A stretch of 64,000 nt of DNA. Origin: Lysinibacillus fusiformis. GTDB taxonomy: Bacteria; Bacillota; Bacilli; Bacillales_A; Planococcaceae. The stretch is taken from the NCBI RefSeq assembly GCF_016925635.1, contig NZ_CP070490.1, forward strand, positions 1,736,001-1,800,000, in the 5' to 3' direction. The notes under the pieces are model-generated. The model did no database searches. It was given only the letters and a program-made list of their open reading frames with translations, and had not been told where the DNA came from. Within the stretch, counting starts at the first letter, position 1. Each line of letters starts with the position of its first letter. A program made the position numbers and the translations under genes. Positions 8,787 to 17,098 of the stretch are shown piece after piece.

Positions 8787-10034
8787 TTACTTGTAATCAT
8801 TTATTGGGCCTTTATCCATTAGAACTTCTACCATATTAGAAGACCCCATCTTCAGTTTAGGTCTACGTTCTGAATTCGGTTCACTATAAAGCTCTAATGG
8901 ACTGATAATCACGCCATCCGGAGTATTATGAAGTATTCCAGGCACACAGGAATAAATTCTATCATTATTATTGGCATTTTTAGCGAAAATAGTAACGGAG
9001 GTTCCATTATGATTATCTATACTCATGGACACCTTATATCTGTAGAATGAGCCTGTGCCATTTGATTGAGCGGAGTAAACGACAGGAACAACTGCTAGAA
9101 CATTATTATTTAGTCTCAATTTGATTACTTCAGTTTTCGTGGATCCACCAGCTCTCCCAACATCCCCCATGTGTTCGACTACTCCATTGCCAAAACTCCT
9201 CAGTGGAGGTGTTTTTTTCGCCCCAAACATAGCTACATCGATCTGCTGACCATCCTTTGTATAGACTAAAGCATATATATCGTAGTCAGTACCAGTTTTC
9301 CAAGATACCGTAGCAGTAATTTCAGGCGTTTTATCAATGATAACTGGCTTTTGACCTTTGGTAAGACTGACATTCCCCTTTACCTTTTCAAGATTTATCG
9401 GTGACAACATGGTTTGTCTATTTGTATTTTCCTGAACAGTTAGTGATTTATCAGGTTCTCTCGGTGTTTGTTTTTTTATAGTTGTAGATTCAGAAAGCTT
9501 GTTTTGTTCATCAGGTTCAACTTCAACACCGTAATTTTCACATAACCCCTCTAACCCAGAATCAAATCCACGCCAAATAGATCTCACCTTTGTCTGACTA
9601 TTCCTTAGATATAATTCTAATACTACTATTCCATTCTCATTTGCGAACTTAGATGGCGCTAAATCGATAACAGTGCTATCAGTACATATCTCTGCCTTTA
9701 AATTTTTCACATTTGAAAAACCTCGGCTATTATCTTCTGTAAGTGTTATTGCTATTTTAGTAATACCTTCAGGAATTTTACTCATGTCAAAATTCATTTT
9801 ATGTATTTTTATATTCCCTACATTCTCAGATGGTATCAGGGTAGCTGCACCAGATATGCTAGTTGGTTGATTATAAAATATAATTCCGTTATCTCCTTGT
9901 ACCTTGTTTGCATCCGTTAAAAGAAATGCAGTTAACGAAATATCGACCAAATTAGACATTTCGTAGCTAATAGTAACACTACCTTTTTGGGAACTTATAA
10001 CTGTATTTTCTCCCATCTGAAGGAATTGAATCAT
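8787..10034 (-). CDS. Double TerD-domain protein
   Basis: The start is taken at the ATG at 10034, behind AAGGGGG, giving 415 residues. There are two TerD-like beta-sandwich domains: about 1-160 (with VDISLTAFLLTDANKV) and about 220-400 (with WKTGTDYDIYALVYTKDGQ and VVPVVYSAQSNGTGSF). They are joined by a polar linker of about 50 residues rich in T, E, K and Q. TerD domains bind calcium and belong to tellurite/stress-resistance complexes. No other ter gene (terC, tellurite-kinase type) is nearby. Role inferred: stress response. Confidence 0.65.
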   Translation of the reverse strand: MIQFLQMGENTVISSQKGSVTISYEMSNLVDISLTAFLLTDANKVQGDNGIIFYNQPTSISGAATLIPSENVGNIKIHKMNFDMSKIPEGITKIAITLTEDNSRGFSNVKNLKAEICTDSTVIDLAPSKFANENGIVVLELYLRNSQTKVRSIWRGFDSGLEGLCENYGVEVEPDEQNKLSESTTIKKQTPREPDKSLTVQENTNRQTMLSPINLEKVKGNVSLTKGQKPVIIDKTPEITATVSWKTGTDYDIYALVYTKDGQQIDVAMFGAKKTPPLRSFGNGVVEHMGDVGRAGGSTKTEVIKLRLNNNVLAVVPVVYSAQSNGTGSFYRYKVSMSIDNHNGTSVTIFAKNANNNDRIYSCVPGILHNTPDGVIISPLELYSEPNSERRPKLKMGSSNMVEVLMDKGPINDYK

Positions 10035-10270
10035 GTGAATCCCCCTTTTCCCCTTATTATTTATACACATCAAACAATTTTAAAGTTAATCTTCCAATAG
10101 AAAATTCGAGTAATATTTACAAAATCCTTCTTAAGGGGAATCGTTGGAAACAAATACTGACAACATATAAGGAAAACCAATCTAATTTCTCATAAAAACA
10201 TTTTATGCTATGATGTTTAAATTGTGTCTACTAAGTAACACAGTTACATTCATCTAAGAAAGAGGTATTT

Positions 10271-11461
10271 ATGCATCATACACAGTTATCCAAGCGACAT
10301 TGGTTACTTATCTTAACACTAGCATTATTAACATTTGTTCTTGGGACAAGCGAATTTGTTATTGTCGGGATCTTAACTGATATTTCTTCAAGCCTTCATA
10401 TGACAAATGCAAAAGCAGGCACACTCGTTTCTGCGTTTGCTATTACATTTGCCATCGCCACACCACTCGTGATGTCAGCAACAAGCCATTTTCCAAAGCG
10501 TAAATGGATGCTGTTTTTGATAGGTTCCTTCATTGCATTAAATGCTCTGTGCGTAATTTCAACGAGCTATAGTATGCTCCTTATACTTCGGGTTATGACA
10601 GCGATTGTAACAGGCGTATTGATCTCTCTAGCTATGATTGTTGCGAGCGAAACCATGCCGACTAACAAACGCGGCCTTGCTATATCATTCGTTTTCGGTG
10701 GTTTTACACTGGCAAATGTAGTTGGCGTACCCATTGGAATTGTTATCGCCGAATGGTACGGCTGGAATGCCACTTTTATGTTAACCACTCTTCTCGGAGG
10801 GTTGGCGTTTGCGGCATCTTTTTTTGTCTTACCTACTCGACTCAGCCAAGTACGAAGCTCGATACGCGATCAATTTTCTTTACTAATCCAGCCACGAATT
10901 TTAATTGCCTTTTTCATTCCTGCACTTGGGTTTGGTGCAACCTATGCAGTCTTTACGTACCTTGTTCCAATTTTAAAGGGGATGGGTGCACCAAATAATT
11001 CTATTAGTTTAATCTTATTCGGTTACGGGTTTCTTTCGATTTTCAGCAACATTCTTGCCAGTAAAATTGCCAGTCACAATGCCATAGGTCGACTTCGGTT
11101 TGTTTTTCTCGTCCAAGCAATTGTACTGACAACTTTATTTTGGACGACAAATCATTTTATTTTAGGACTAGCAAACATCGGATTAATGTCACTAATGGCC
11201 ATCCTCTTAACAACATCTACTCAGCTTTATTTAATAGATTTGGCCGAAATTTATAAACCAGATGCTAAAGGACTCGCTGCTTCTCTTATGCCAGTGGCAA
11301 GTAACGTAGGCATCGCTTTTGGGTCTGCATTAGGCGGAATTGTGTATCATCAAGGAAATTTGATGAATGTCACTTGGGTCGGTGGTATAGTTGCCGTCTG
11401 TGCCAGTCTGCTAACTTTTTTTAGTTATCATTTAGATCATAAACAAAAGAAAATGGCATAA
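10271..11461 (+). CDS. MFS transporter, drug-efflux type (DHA1 group)
   Basis: A 396-residue protein with about 12 hydrophobic segments. The N-terminus (LGTSEFVIVGILTDIS) and motif-A-like loop match the arabinose/chloramphenicol efflux group of the major facilitator superfamily. It is a proton-driven inner-membrane exporter. The substrate is unknown. An AAGAAAGAGG ribosome site precedes the ATG. The gene is divergent from the TerD-like gene, stands alone and ends at a strong hairpin. Confidence 0.85.
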   Translation: MHHTQLSKRHWLLILTLALLTFVLGTSEFVIVGILTDISSSLHMTNAKAGTLVSAFAITFAIATPLVMSATSHFPKRKWMLFLIGSFIALNALCVISTSYSMLLILRVMTAIVTGVLISLAMIVASETMPTNKRGLAISFVFGGFTLANVVGVPIGIVIAEWYGWNATFMLTTLLGGLAFAASFFVLPTRLSQVRSSIRDQFSLLIQPRILIAFFIPALGFGATYAVFTYLVPILKGMGAPNNSISLILFGYGFLSIFSNILASKIASHNAIGRLRFVFLVQAIVLTTLFWTTNHFILGLANIGLMSLMAILLTTSTQLYLIDLAEIYKPDAKGLAASLMPVASNVGIAFGSALGGIVYHQGNLMNVTWVGGIVAVCASLLTFFSYHLDHKQKKMA

Positions 11462-11490
11462 AAAATGCACTTTAGTAAGAATATAAATCA

Positions 11491-11525
11491 AACAGACCCA
11501 TTCGCATAAAGTGAATGGGCCTGTT
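11491..11525. terminator. Terminator between MFS gene and queuosine cluster
   Basis: Inverted repeat aacagacccattc / gaatgggcctgtt lies between converging genes. Short A and T runs on both sides suit bidirectional use. Confidence 0.75.
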
Positions 11526-11582
11526 ATTAAAACAATTACTTGTGATACGAATCTTCATAATAAGGAAGGCTATTTCAAAGAA

Positions 11583-12122
11583 TTATCCTGAAATGAGATG
11601 TTTTTCTTTCATTGGTCCAACTTTATTTAAAATGATTGCACCAACCATTTGAATAATCGTCTTCACAATAATTTGCCCCAAAATAGCGGCAGGTACCGCT
11701 TCCCATGGCAATATATTGGCGCCAAGTGGACTTAAGCCGATTACTACGAAAATTGCAGAATCTAGAAAGCCTCCAACAATTCCACTGTAGAACACACGCC
11801 AAGCCATTGGTAATTTTAATCGAGTATAGATTTCTGTATCAGCCGTTTCAGCGACAATAAACGATAGCGCTGATGCTACTACAATCAAAAGTGTATCTCC
11901 CAGTAGGAATGATACCACTGCTGATAAAATTAAAGCTGTAATAATAAATAAATACGTTTTTGCTCTACCATATTTATTTTGTACTAGGTCACGAAAAATA
12001 AAGGTCACCCCAATTAAAAGTGTCCCCATTGGAACAATAAACATACCAAAGTGCAATGGTGCAAATGCTGCCGTTACCACATTAGCGATAACAATAGATA
12101 ATAAATAAAATAATACGCTCAT
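11583..12122 (-). CDS. Queuosine precursor transporter, Vut_1/YhhQ family
   Basis: The start is the ATG at 12122, behind GAGGAG, giving 179 residues. It has about five to six membrane helices with FIFRDLVQNKYGRAKTY near the N-terminus, typical of the VUT family. E. coli YhhQ of this family imports preQ0/preQ1. It lies 46 nt after queE on the same strand, downstream of the preQ1-riboswitch-controlled queC-queD-queE run. That supports a role in importing a queuosine precursor. Substrate assignment rests on family and context. Confidence 0.75.
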   Translation of the reverse strand: MSVLFYLLSIVIANVVTAAFAPLHFGMFIVPMGTLLIGVTFIFRDLVQNKYGRAKTYLFIITALILSAVVSFLLGDTLLIVVASALSFIVAETADTEIYTRLKLPMAWRVFYSGIVGGFLDSAIFVVIGLSPLGANILPWEAVPAAILGQIIVKTIIQMVGAIILNKVGPMKEKHLISG

Positions 12123-12168
12123 ACTATTACTCCTCAAGTAAATTTAAAAGCTTTTTTGTAATGGCACA

Positions 12169-12897
12169 CTATACACCTCTTTTATTCCCCCAAACAAGGG
12201 CATGTAACTGTGGCAGTACTTTAACATCTCTTAATTCTTCATCCTTCATTACTCTATCAATCAGCGCATGATATTTATCCAATAAATGCATAATTAATTG
12301 TGAATTATCAGTTGTCGTAAGATCATCATTGCCGACTTGAAGATAAAAAGGAATCATTGGATATCGATGGTGAATTTGTTTAGCATAATCGTAATCCTCT
12401 TGATTAAAAACGACTATTTTGAGGGATACATGGTGATTGCTGTTTCGATCTTTAAGTTTTTCAAAGATATAAGAAAGCACCGAATAGTCTGTGGTCATTC
12501 CAGAACTAGGTGGCTTTGGTGAAATTGTCAGCTCATCAACCTCATACATCCATTTCTGCCACCTACTCCCCTGTGTCTCCACCCCGATTTTTATGCCATT
12601 TCCTTTTAAAATGGCAATGAGCTCTGCTAAATGCGGATTGAGTGCAGGATTGCCTCCTGAAATCGTGACAAATGAAAAACCATTGCCCCCCAGACGTTTC
12701 AACTCAGACCAAATCTCTTCCGCTGTCATTTGGACAATAAGATGCTTTCCACTGCCATCCCACGTAAACGATGAATCACACCAAGAACAGGAGTAATCAC
12801 ATCCAGCAGTTCTCACAAACATGGTCTTCTGGCCAACGACCATTCCCTCACCTTGAATTGTCGGTCCAAAGATTTCGATCACAGGTATCTTACTCAA
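12169..12897 (-). CDS. queE: 7-carboxy-7-deazaguanine synthase (radical SAM)
   Basis: QueE converts 6-carboxytetrahydropterin to 7-carboxy-7-deazaguanine in the preQ0 pathway. The radical-SAM cluster motif Cx3CxxC is in AGCDYSCSWCDSSFTWDG, and VTISGGNPAL and LTISPKPPSS follow. I choose the TTG at 12897, which overlaps the queD stop by 8 nt and gives an N-terminus beginning LSKIPVIEIFGP as in B. subtilis QueE. An upstream ATG at 12945 would add 16 unsupported residues. About 242 residues. Confidence 0.93.
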   Translation of the reverse strand: MSKIPVIEIFGPTIQGEGMVVGQKTMFVRTAGCDYSCSWCDSSFTWDGSGKHLIVQMTAEEIWSELKRLGGNGFSFVTISGGNPALNPHLAELIAILKGNGIKIGVETQGSRWQKWMYEVDELTISPKPPSSGMTTDYSVLSYIFEKLKDRNSNHHVSLKIVVFNQEDYDYAKQIHHRYPMIPFYLQVGNDDLTTTDNSQLIMHLLDKYHALIDRVMKDEELRDVKVLPQLHALVWGNKRGV

Positions 12898-13360
12898 CTT
12901 CCATCCACTCCCGTCTCGCTTCTGCATAGCTTGTCGGAGTTTCATAAAGTTTAATAAACTCTACACGCGCACCGTTATATCCTTCATCAAGCAAGGCCAC
13001 TGTCAACTTTTCGTAAATCCACACAACTATATTCTCTGCCGTCGTATTCATAGGTGGAAGTGTTTCATTTAAATAACGGTGATCTAAATGAATCTCTATT
13101 TTTTGTTTCCATATTTCTTTTATATCGCCAAAATCAATCAGCAAACCACGTTCATCTGTGTAGCCACTCAGCCCTAATACTACACGATAGGTATGACCGT
13201 GCAGATTTTTACATTTCCCTTCATAATCATGTAAATGATGAGCAGCATCGAAGGTAAATTCCTTGCTTACGAGAACACGCTTTGCATGATAGTTCAATTG
13301 ATTTTTTTGAATATCCACATCAATTTTTTGGAGTCTCTCGACGATTTTAAAATCTGACAT
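12890..13360 (-). CDS. queD: 6-carboxy-5,6,7,8-tetrahydropterin synthase
   Basis: A 156-residue member of the PTPS family. The zinc ligands are His in FDAAHHLHDY and the HGHTY motif, with the family cysteine in GKCKNLHGHTY. It makes 6-carboxytetrahydropterin from dihydroneopterin triphosphate. It sits between queC (3-nt gap) and queE (8-nt overlap), so the three are clearly co-translated. About 20 residues precede the conserved core. Confidence 0.93.
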   Translation of the reverse strand: MSDFKIVERLQKIDVDIQKNQLNYHAKRVLVSKEFTFDAAHHLHDYEGKCKNLHGHTYRVVLGLSGYTDERGLLIDFGDIKEIWKQKIEIHLDHRYLNETLPPMNTTAENIVVWIYEKLTVALLDEGYNGARVEFIKLYETPTSYAEARREWMEVE

Positions 13361-13363
13361 GCT

Positions 13364-14023
13364 TTAAGACTCCTTCCTATAACGCAAATACTCATCAAGT
13401 CCTTTTTTTCGTAGTTTACATGCTGGGCATTCACCGCAACCATCAGCTATGACACCGTTATAGCAAGTCAACGTTCTTTCTCGAACAAAATCCAATGCCC
13501 CGAACTGATCAGCAAGCTCCCATGTCTGTGCCTTATTCAGCCACATCAACGGTGTATCAATTACAAAAGAATCATCCATCGATAAATTTAACGTTACATT
13601 CAAGGATTTAATAAAAACATCTCGGCAATCTGGATATCCGCTAAAATCTGTTTCACAAACGCCAGTCACGATATGCTTAGCTCCTATTTGACTCGCTAAA
13701 ACACCTGCAAATGAAAGAAAGAGAAGATTTCGACCAGGAACAAAAGTCGATGGCAGCTCACCATTATCTCCGTCTTCTACTTTAATATCTTGTCGTGTCA
13801 AAGCATTCGGAGCAAGCTGGTTCAGGAGTGACATATCAAGCATATGATGCCTGATTCCAAGTTCACTCGCTATCTCTTTTGCACATTCTATTTCAAGACG
13901 ATGCCTTTGACCATAATCAAAAGTGACTGCCTCAACCTCTTCAAAACGTTCTTTTGCCCAAAACAAACAAGTTGTACTGTCCTGACCTCCACTAAATACA
14001 ACAATTGCTTTTTCCTGCTTCAT
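13364..14023 (-). CDS. queC: 7-cyano-7-deazaguanine (preQ0) synthase
   Basis: A 219-residue ATP-dependent enzyme that converts 7-carboxy-7-deazaguanine to preQ0. The PP-loop is [16 protein letters not shown] at the N-terminus. The zinc-binding Cys cluster [19 protein letters not shown] is near the C-terminus. It is the first gene of the queC-queD-queE(-transporter) operon, with a preQ1-I riboswitch and terminator immediately upstream. AAGGGAG precedes the ATG. Confidence 0.95.
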   Translation of the reverse strand: MKQEKAIVVFSGGQDSTTCLFWAKERFEEVEAVTFDYGQRHRLEIECAKEIASELGIRHHMLDMSLLNQLAPNALTRQDIKVEDGDNGELPSTFVPGRNLLFLSFAGVLASQIGAKHIVTGVCETDFSGYPDCRDVFIKSLNVTLNLSMDDSFVIDTPLMWLNKAQTWELADQFGALDFVRERTLTCYNGVIADGCGECPACKLRKKGLDEYLRYRKES

Positions 14024-14050
14024 CTATAAAACTCCCTTATATCAAAAAAA

Positions 14051-14073
14051 CAGCACTCTAAGAAAAAGTGCTG
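14051..14073 (-). terminator. Riboswitch-controlled terminator of queC operon
   Basis: On the minus strand, cagcactttttcttagagtgctg is followed by seven T. It begins just 9 nt after the preQ1 aptamer, as expected for a transcriptional off-switch. Confidence 0.85.
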
Positions 14074-14081
14074 CTTTCTTC

Positions 14082-14117
14082 TTAGTTTTTTAAAGAGGGT
14101 AGCTAAAAACCTCTTTC
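14082..14117 (-). promoter_or_regulatory. preQ1-I riboswitch upstream of queC
   Basis: The minus strand reads agaggttttTAGCTAccctct followed by an A-rich tail ending aaaaaactaa. This matches the class-I preQ1 aptamer: P1 hairpin AGAGG/CCTCT, core TAGCTA, and an A-rich 3' strand with the AAAAAACTAA end that forms the pseudoknot. It is followed directly by the terminator at 14051-14073. preQ1 binding should stop synthesis and import of the precursor. Confidence 0.93.
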
Positions 14118-14142
14118 TTGATTGAACTATTCAAATCTTCAT

Positions 14143-14643
14143 TTATCGATTATCAATTTTTTCTGGATTAAGATCGTGGTTCATTAAACGATATTTGGCG
14201 ATTTCTTCATATTTCGTTCCTGGCTTCCCATAGTTACACCATGGATCGATCGAGATACCCCCACGTGGAGTAAATTTCCCCCAAACCTCAATATATCGTG
14301 GATCAAGCAATGCAATTAAATCATTCATAATGATATTGACGCAATCTTCATGGAAATCGCCGTGATTTCTAAAACTGAATAAATACAATTTTAGTGATTT
14401 ACTCTCAACAATTTTTTTATCCGGGATATACGAGATGTACATCGTGGCAAAATCCGGCTGATTTGTCAGCGGGCATAAACTAGTGAACTCGGGACAATTA
14501 AACTTAACGAAATAATCTCGATTGGCATGTAGATTATCCACTGCCTCTAATACCTCAGGTGCATAATCATAGGAATACTTTGTACCTTGATTACCTAATA
14601 GGGTTAAATCCTTTAATCCTTCTTCATGACTTCTGCCAGACAT
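14143..14643 (-). CDS. queF: preQ1 synthase (NADPH-dependent 7-cyano-7-deazaguanine reductase)
   Basis: The start is the ATG at 14643, directly behind AAGGAGG, giving 166 residues, the length of the unimodular QueF. The catalytic cysteine is in [11 protein letters not shown], and the NADPH motif [20 protein letters not shown] is present. It reduces preQ0 to preQ1. Unlike queC-D-E it has its own leader, containing a second preQ1-I riboswitch, and the two units are separated by a riboswitch and terminator. Confidence 0.95.
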   Translation of the reverse strand: MSGRSHEEGLKDLTLLGNQGTKYSYDYAPEVLEAVDNLHANRDYFVKFNCPEFTSLCPLTNQPDFATMYISYIPDKKIVESKSLKLYLFSFRNHGDFHEDCVNIIMNDLIALLDPRYIEVWGKFTPRGGISIDPWCNYGKPGTKYEEIAKYRLMNHDLNPEKIDNR

Positions 14644-14727
14644 AAAAAAACCTCCTTGTAAAAATGTTTCCCAACACTTTTCAAGAGAGGCATCACCAAT
14701 CAGTCTATTAAAACATAAGTAAAACAT

Positions 14728-14756
14728 AAAAAAGCCACGTCCGATATGGACATGGC
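14728..14756 (-). terminator. Riboswitch-controlled terminator of queF
   Basis: Hairpin gccatgtcc / ggacgtggc on the minus strand followed by TTTTTTATGTTTT. It lies 17 nt after the second preQ1 aptamer. Confidence 0.8.
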
Positions 14757-14773
14757 ATATTGTCATGTTTCCA

Positions 14774-14809
14774 TAGTTTTTTATAGAGGGTATCAGCTAT
14801 GAACCTCTC
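14774..14809 (-). promoter_or_regulatory. preQ1-I riboswitch upstream of queF
   Basis: On the minus strand gagaggttcatagctgatac is followed by CCTCT and an A-rich tail ATAAAAAACTA. The P1 stem GAGAGG/CCTCTa and the pseudoknot tail match class-I preQ1 aptamers. The loop is slightly longer than in the queC copy. A terminator hairpin follows. Confidence 0.88.
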
Positions 14810-14948
14810 CCGTTCTAGTCCGGGCATTCTTTTCTTCAATATCGTACAAAAAATAGTACAGCACGTCAAATACATTTTTTTATAAAATCTTACCCTATGG
14901 AATACGACTTACAAGCAATATGAAAACTGCACTTAGACTAGTCACGAA

Positions 14949-14977
14949 GAACTGTATCATAATAAAGTGTGGTTTTA
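14949..14977 (+). repeat. Third rlmH-att-like sequence, inverted orientation
   Basis: Starting GAACTGTATCATAATAAAGT, it matches the rlmH 3'-end attachment repeat at 24 of 29 positions without gaps and shares the core GTATCATAA. It lies on the plus strand, opposite to the two cassette boundary repeats. There is no rlmH gene here. It could be a remnant or secondary att site, or chance. Confidence 0.4.
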
Positions 14978-15069
14978 ATGAAAATAGAAAAATGTTTCCG
15001 AAATTCTTGAATCATTTAAACTAAAGATTTCCACTTATCCTGCTAACCATTTGTTAGTAGCACCCCGAT

Positions 15070-15255
15070 TTATAATCGCTCTAAATCCTGATATTCTTTC
15101 ATATAAGGACCATCCTCTGCAACATATGAATGATACAATGCCTTTACTGCAAAATTTTTCTCTAAACCCATTTCAGATTTTAGCTTTTTTAATTCATCAT
15201 GCAATGTTCGATGTTCATTGATTAGCTTTAGCATAATTGATTTATTATATTTCAT
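15070..15255 (-). CDS. Small hypothetical protein
   Basis: About 61 residues if translation starts at the ATG at 15255, which has AAAAGGA at proper spacing. The next ATG upstream (15264) lies too close to it. The sequence is charged and probably helical (KLINEHRTLHDELKKLKSEM), with no signal or membrane segment. No family recognised. It stands alone in a sparse region. Confidence 0.4.
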   Translation of the reverse strand: MKYNKSIMLKLINEHRTLHDELKKLKSEMGLEKNFAVKALYHSYVAEDGPYMKEYQDLERL

Positions 15256-15264
15256 TATATTCAT

Positions 15265-16386
15265 CCTTTTTGTCTATAACTTGAGGAATTACAACTTTAA
15301 AATAGTTTGGAACTACAAAATACTTGAGCATCGGAAGCTGTTCTAGTATTTTGGAAAGCCTCTCTGTTTTTTTTACTGTCGAAAAGAAGAATAAACCTCA
15401 TTTAGATACATTACGGTGAACCTAATCATAAGTAAAGGTAGTTTTTAAAAAAACAGGCACATTTGTATGAAGCAAATGTAACCGATCTGATTTGTATTGA
15501 TTAACTGCAATTTATATAAACATTTTTCCCAAAAACACCCTAAATATCACAAAGATTAAACGTAAACTATATATATATTTAATACTTTAAGTGCCATTAT
15601 TTATGTAGCATGCATTCGAGACAAACGGAGTGCTGTGTGTCACTCATAAGGAAGTAATAGTTAGGAGCCGCATCTATCTGTGTATTGAATGTGGTAGCTG
15701 AACGGGTCGAACTAAAGAAGTGAGGCTATTTGGATCCCCTGCAAAATCATGGAAAATATCTTCGAAGCATGACGCCACATTGATAAGTGGGTATAAGGAA
15801 AAGACTATGACAAAATATGTTTTAATCTTTTTCTTAATGCATATTTGAAAAGAGAAACTATAACCGTAGATAGAGGATTAAAAAAAAGCAACTCGAACCT
15901 TGGAGAATTAAAAGCTAGAGGAGTATCCTCAGAGGTTATGGGGGATGTCTATTAGTTAACGCAAGAAGCAGTCACACTACCTGGTGGTAGCGCCACAGGA
16001 TCAAATAAACTTCTTTTTGAGTATATTATATTCATTCATATGTAGCTAAGTATTCGAAGATTTAGGATGCTGTCACTCCCTGTAAATTGCTGAATGCTCA
16101 AAAGTTCCTTAGGAAAATCCATAAACTTTTACAAAAAATTCAGACTCAAATTAAAACCTAAGCTATTTTAATGCAACGCTAGTGTCTTGATATAAATGAA
16201 CAATAGGTAACATTAATTCTTCGGGATGTTTATAAAAGGCCATACAAAAATGCCCCCAATTAGATAAGATGAATTTTTTATTTGTCTACCTAATTGGGAG
16301 CATATCAATATTAGCTGTCTGTTTTTCTTAATACGTATTATTAAAACAATAATTACTTTTTAAACAGTTATTTATAGTAGAATTAA
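15265..16386. other. 1.1-kb stretch with no recognisable gene
   Basis: No frame here combines a plausible start, ribosome site and length on either strand. The part from about 15600 to 16020 is less AT-rich than its surroundings (phrases such as gtagctgaacgggtcgaac and ctacctggtggtagcgccac) and can form several short stems. It may be a decayed mobile element or an RNA-like remnant, but I could not match it to group I or II intron core motifs. A hairpin of tgcccccaattag / ctaattgggagca lies at about 16250-16304. Confidence 0.35.
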
Positions 16387-16387
16387 T

Positions 16388-16399
16388 AATAACGTTATT
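16388..16399. promoter_or_regulatory. Candidate TetR operator
   Basis: A perfect 12-bp palindrome, aataacgttatt, lies 22 nt before the start of the TetR-family gene. Autoregulation is common in this family. No footprint evidence exists, so this is inference. Confidence 0.35.
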
Positions 16400-16421
16400 G
16401 TAAGAAATGGAGTGAATAAAT

Positions 16422-17000
16422 TTGGGAAGGGAAGAAAAGAAAAGACAAACTAAATTAGCTATAACAAACGCCGCTTTCAAATTATTTTCAGAAAATGGAT
16501 ATGAGTCGACAAAGGTTGAAGATATTGTGAAATTAGTTGGAGTTTCTAAGGGAACTTTTTTTAATTATTTTCCTACAAAAGAGGCAGTCATAGAAGATTT
16601 CGAAAGAATTTCAATCTATTCGGAAGCTGAAAAATTAATGAATATCACAAGTCCAGTTGTGCCTAAACTACTCTCTTCGTTAATTAATATCGTACATAAT
16701 TTAAACTATACAAGGTCATTAAGAAGAGCAACTTTAATGGCAACTCTCTCAAGTGCTAATAATTTAAATAATCACATAGATAATATGAATAATCTTCGTG
16801 CTTTATTGATACCAATTTTTAAACATGGACAAGAAACGGGGGAATTTACACAAAAATTACCCCCTGAAACACTGGCAGACTTAACTATTCAAATGTTTAT
16901 TGGTGTATTAACCCACTGGTGTCTTGGTGGAGGCGAAGATGATCTTATTACACAACTTATGATGAGTTTTGATGTTTTCTTTAAAGGAATATCTTCATAA
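16422..17000 (+). CDS. TetR/AcrR-family transcriptional regulator
   Basis: A 192-residue protein with a TTG start behind GGAGTG. The N-terminal helix-turn-helix (about 8-55) contains FSENGYESTKVEDIVKLVG and SKGTFFNYFPTKEAV, the family signature. The C-terminal ligand domain is not diagnostic. It usually represses itself and a neighbour. The nearest gene is the convergent acyltransferase, so its target is not evident. Confidence 0.85.
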   Translation: MGREEKKRQTKLAITNAAFKLFSENGYESTKVEDIVKLVGVSKGTFFNYFPTKEAVIEDFERISIYSEAEKLMNITSPVVPKLLSSLINIVHNLNYTRSLRRATLMATLSSANNLNNHIDNMNNLRALLIPIFKHGQETGEFTQKLPPETLADLTIQMFIGVLTHWCLGGGEDDLITQLMMSFDVFFKGISS

Positions 17001-17098
17001 AGATCCTGTTGATATCCAAAGTAATCCTGCGAGAATAGCCTGGGTTATAAAAACTCGCAGGTATGTTGTCAAAGAGAGAATTGGAGACAAGCAGAGAA

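Noticed and set aside
15640..16020. Group I or group II intron remnant
   Set aside because: No domain V or group I core motif could be found and no reverse-transcriptase or maturase frame exists nearby.
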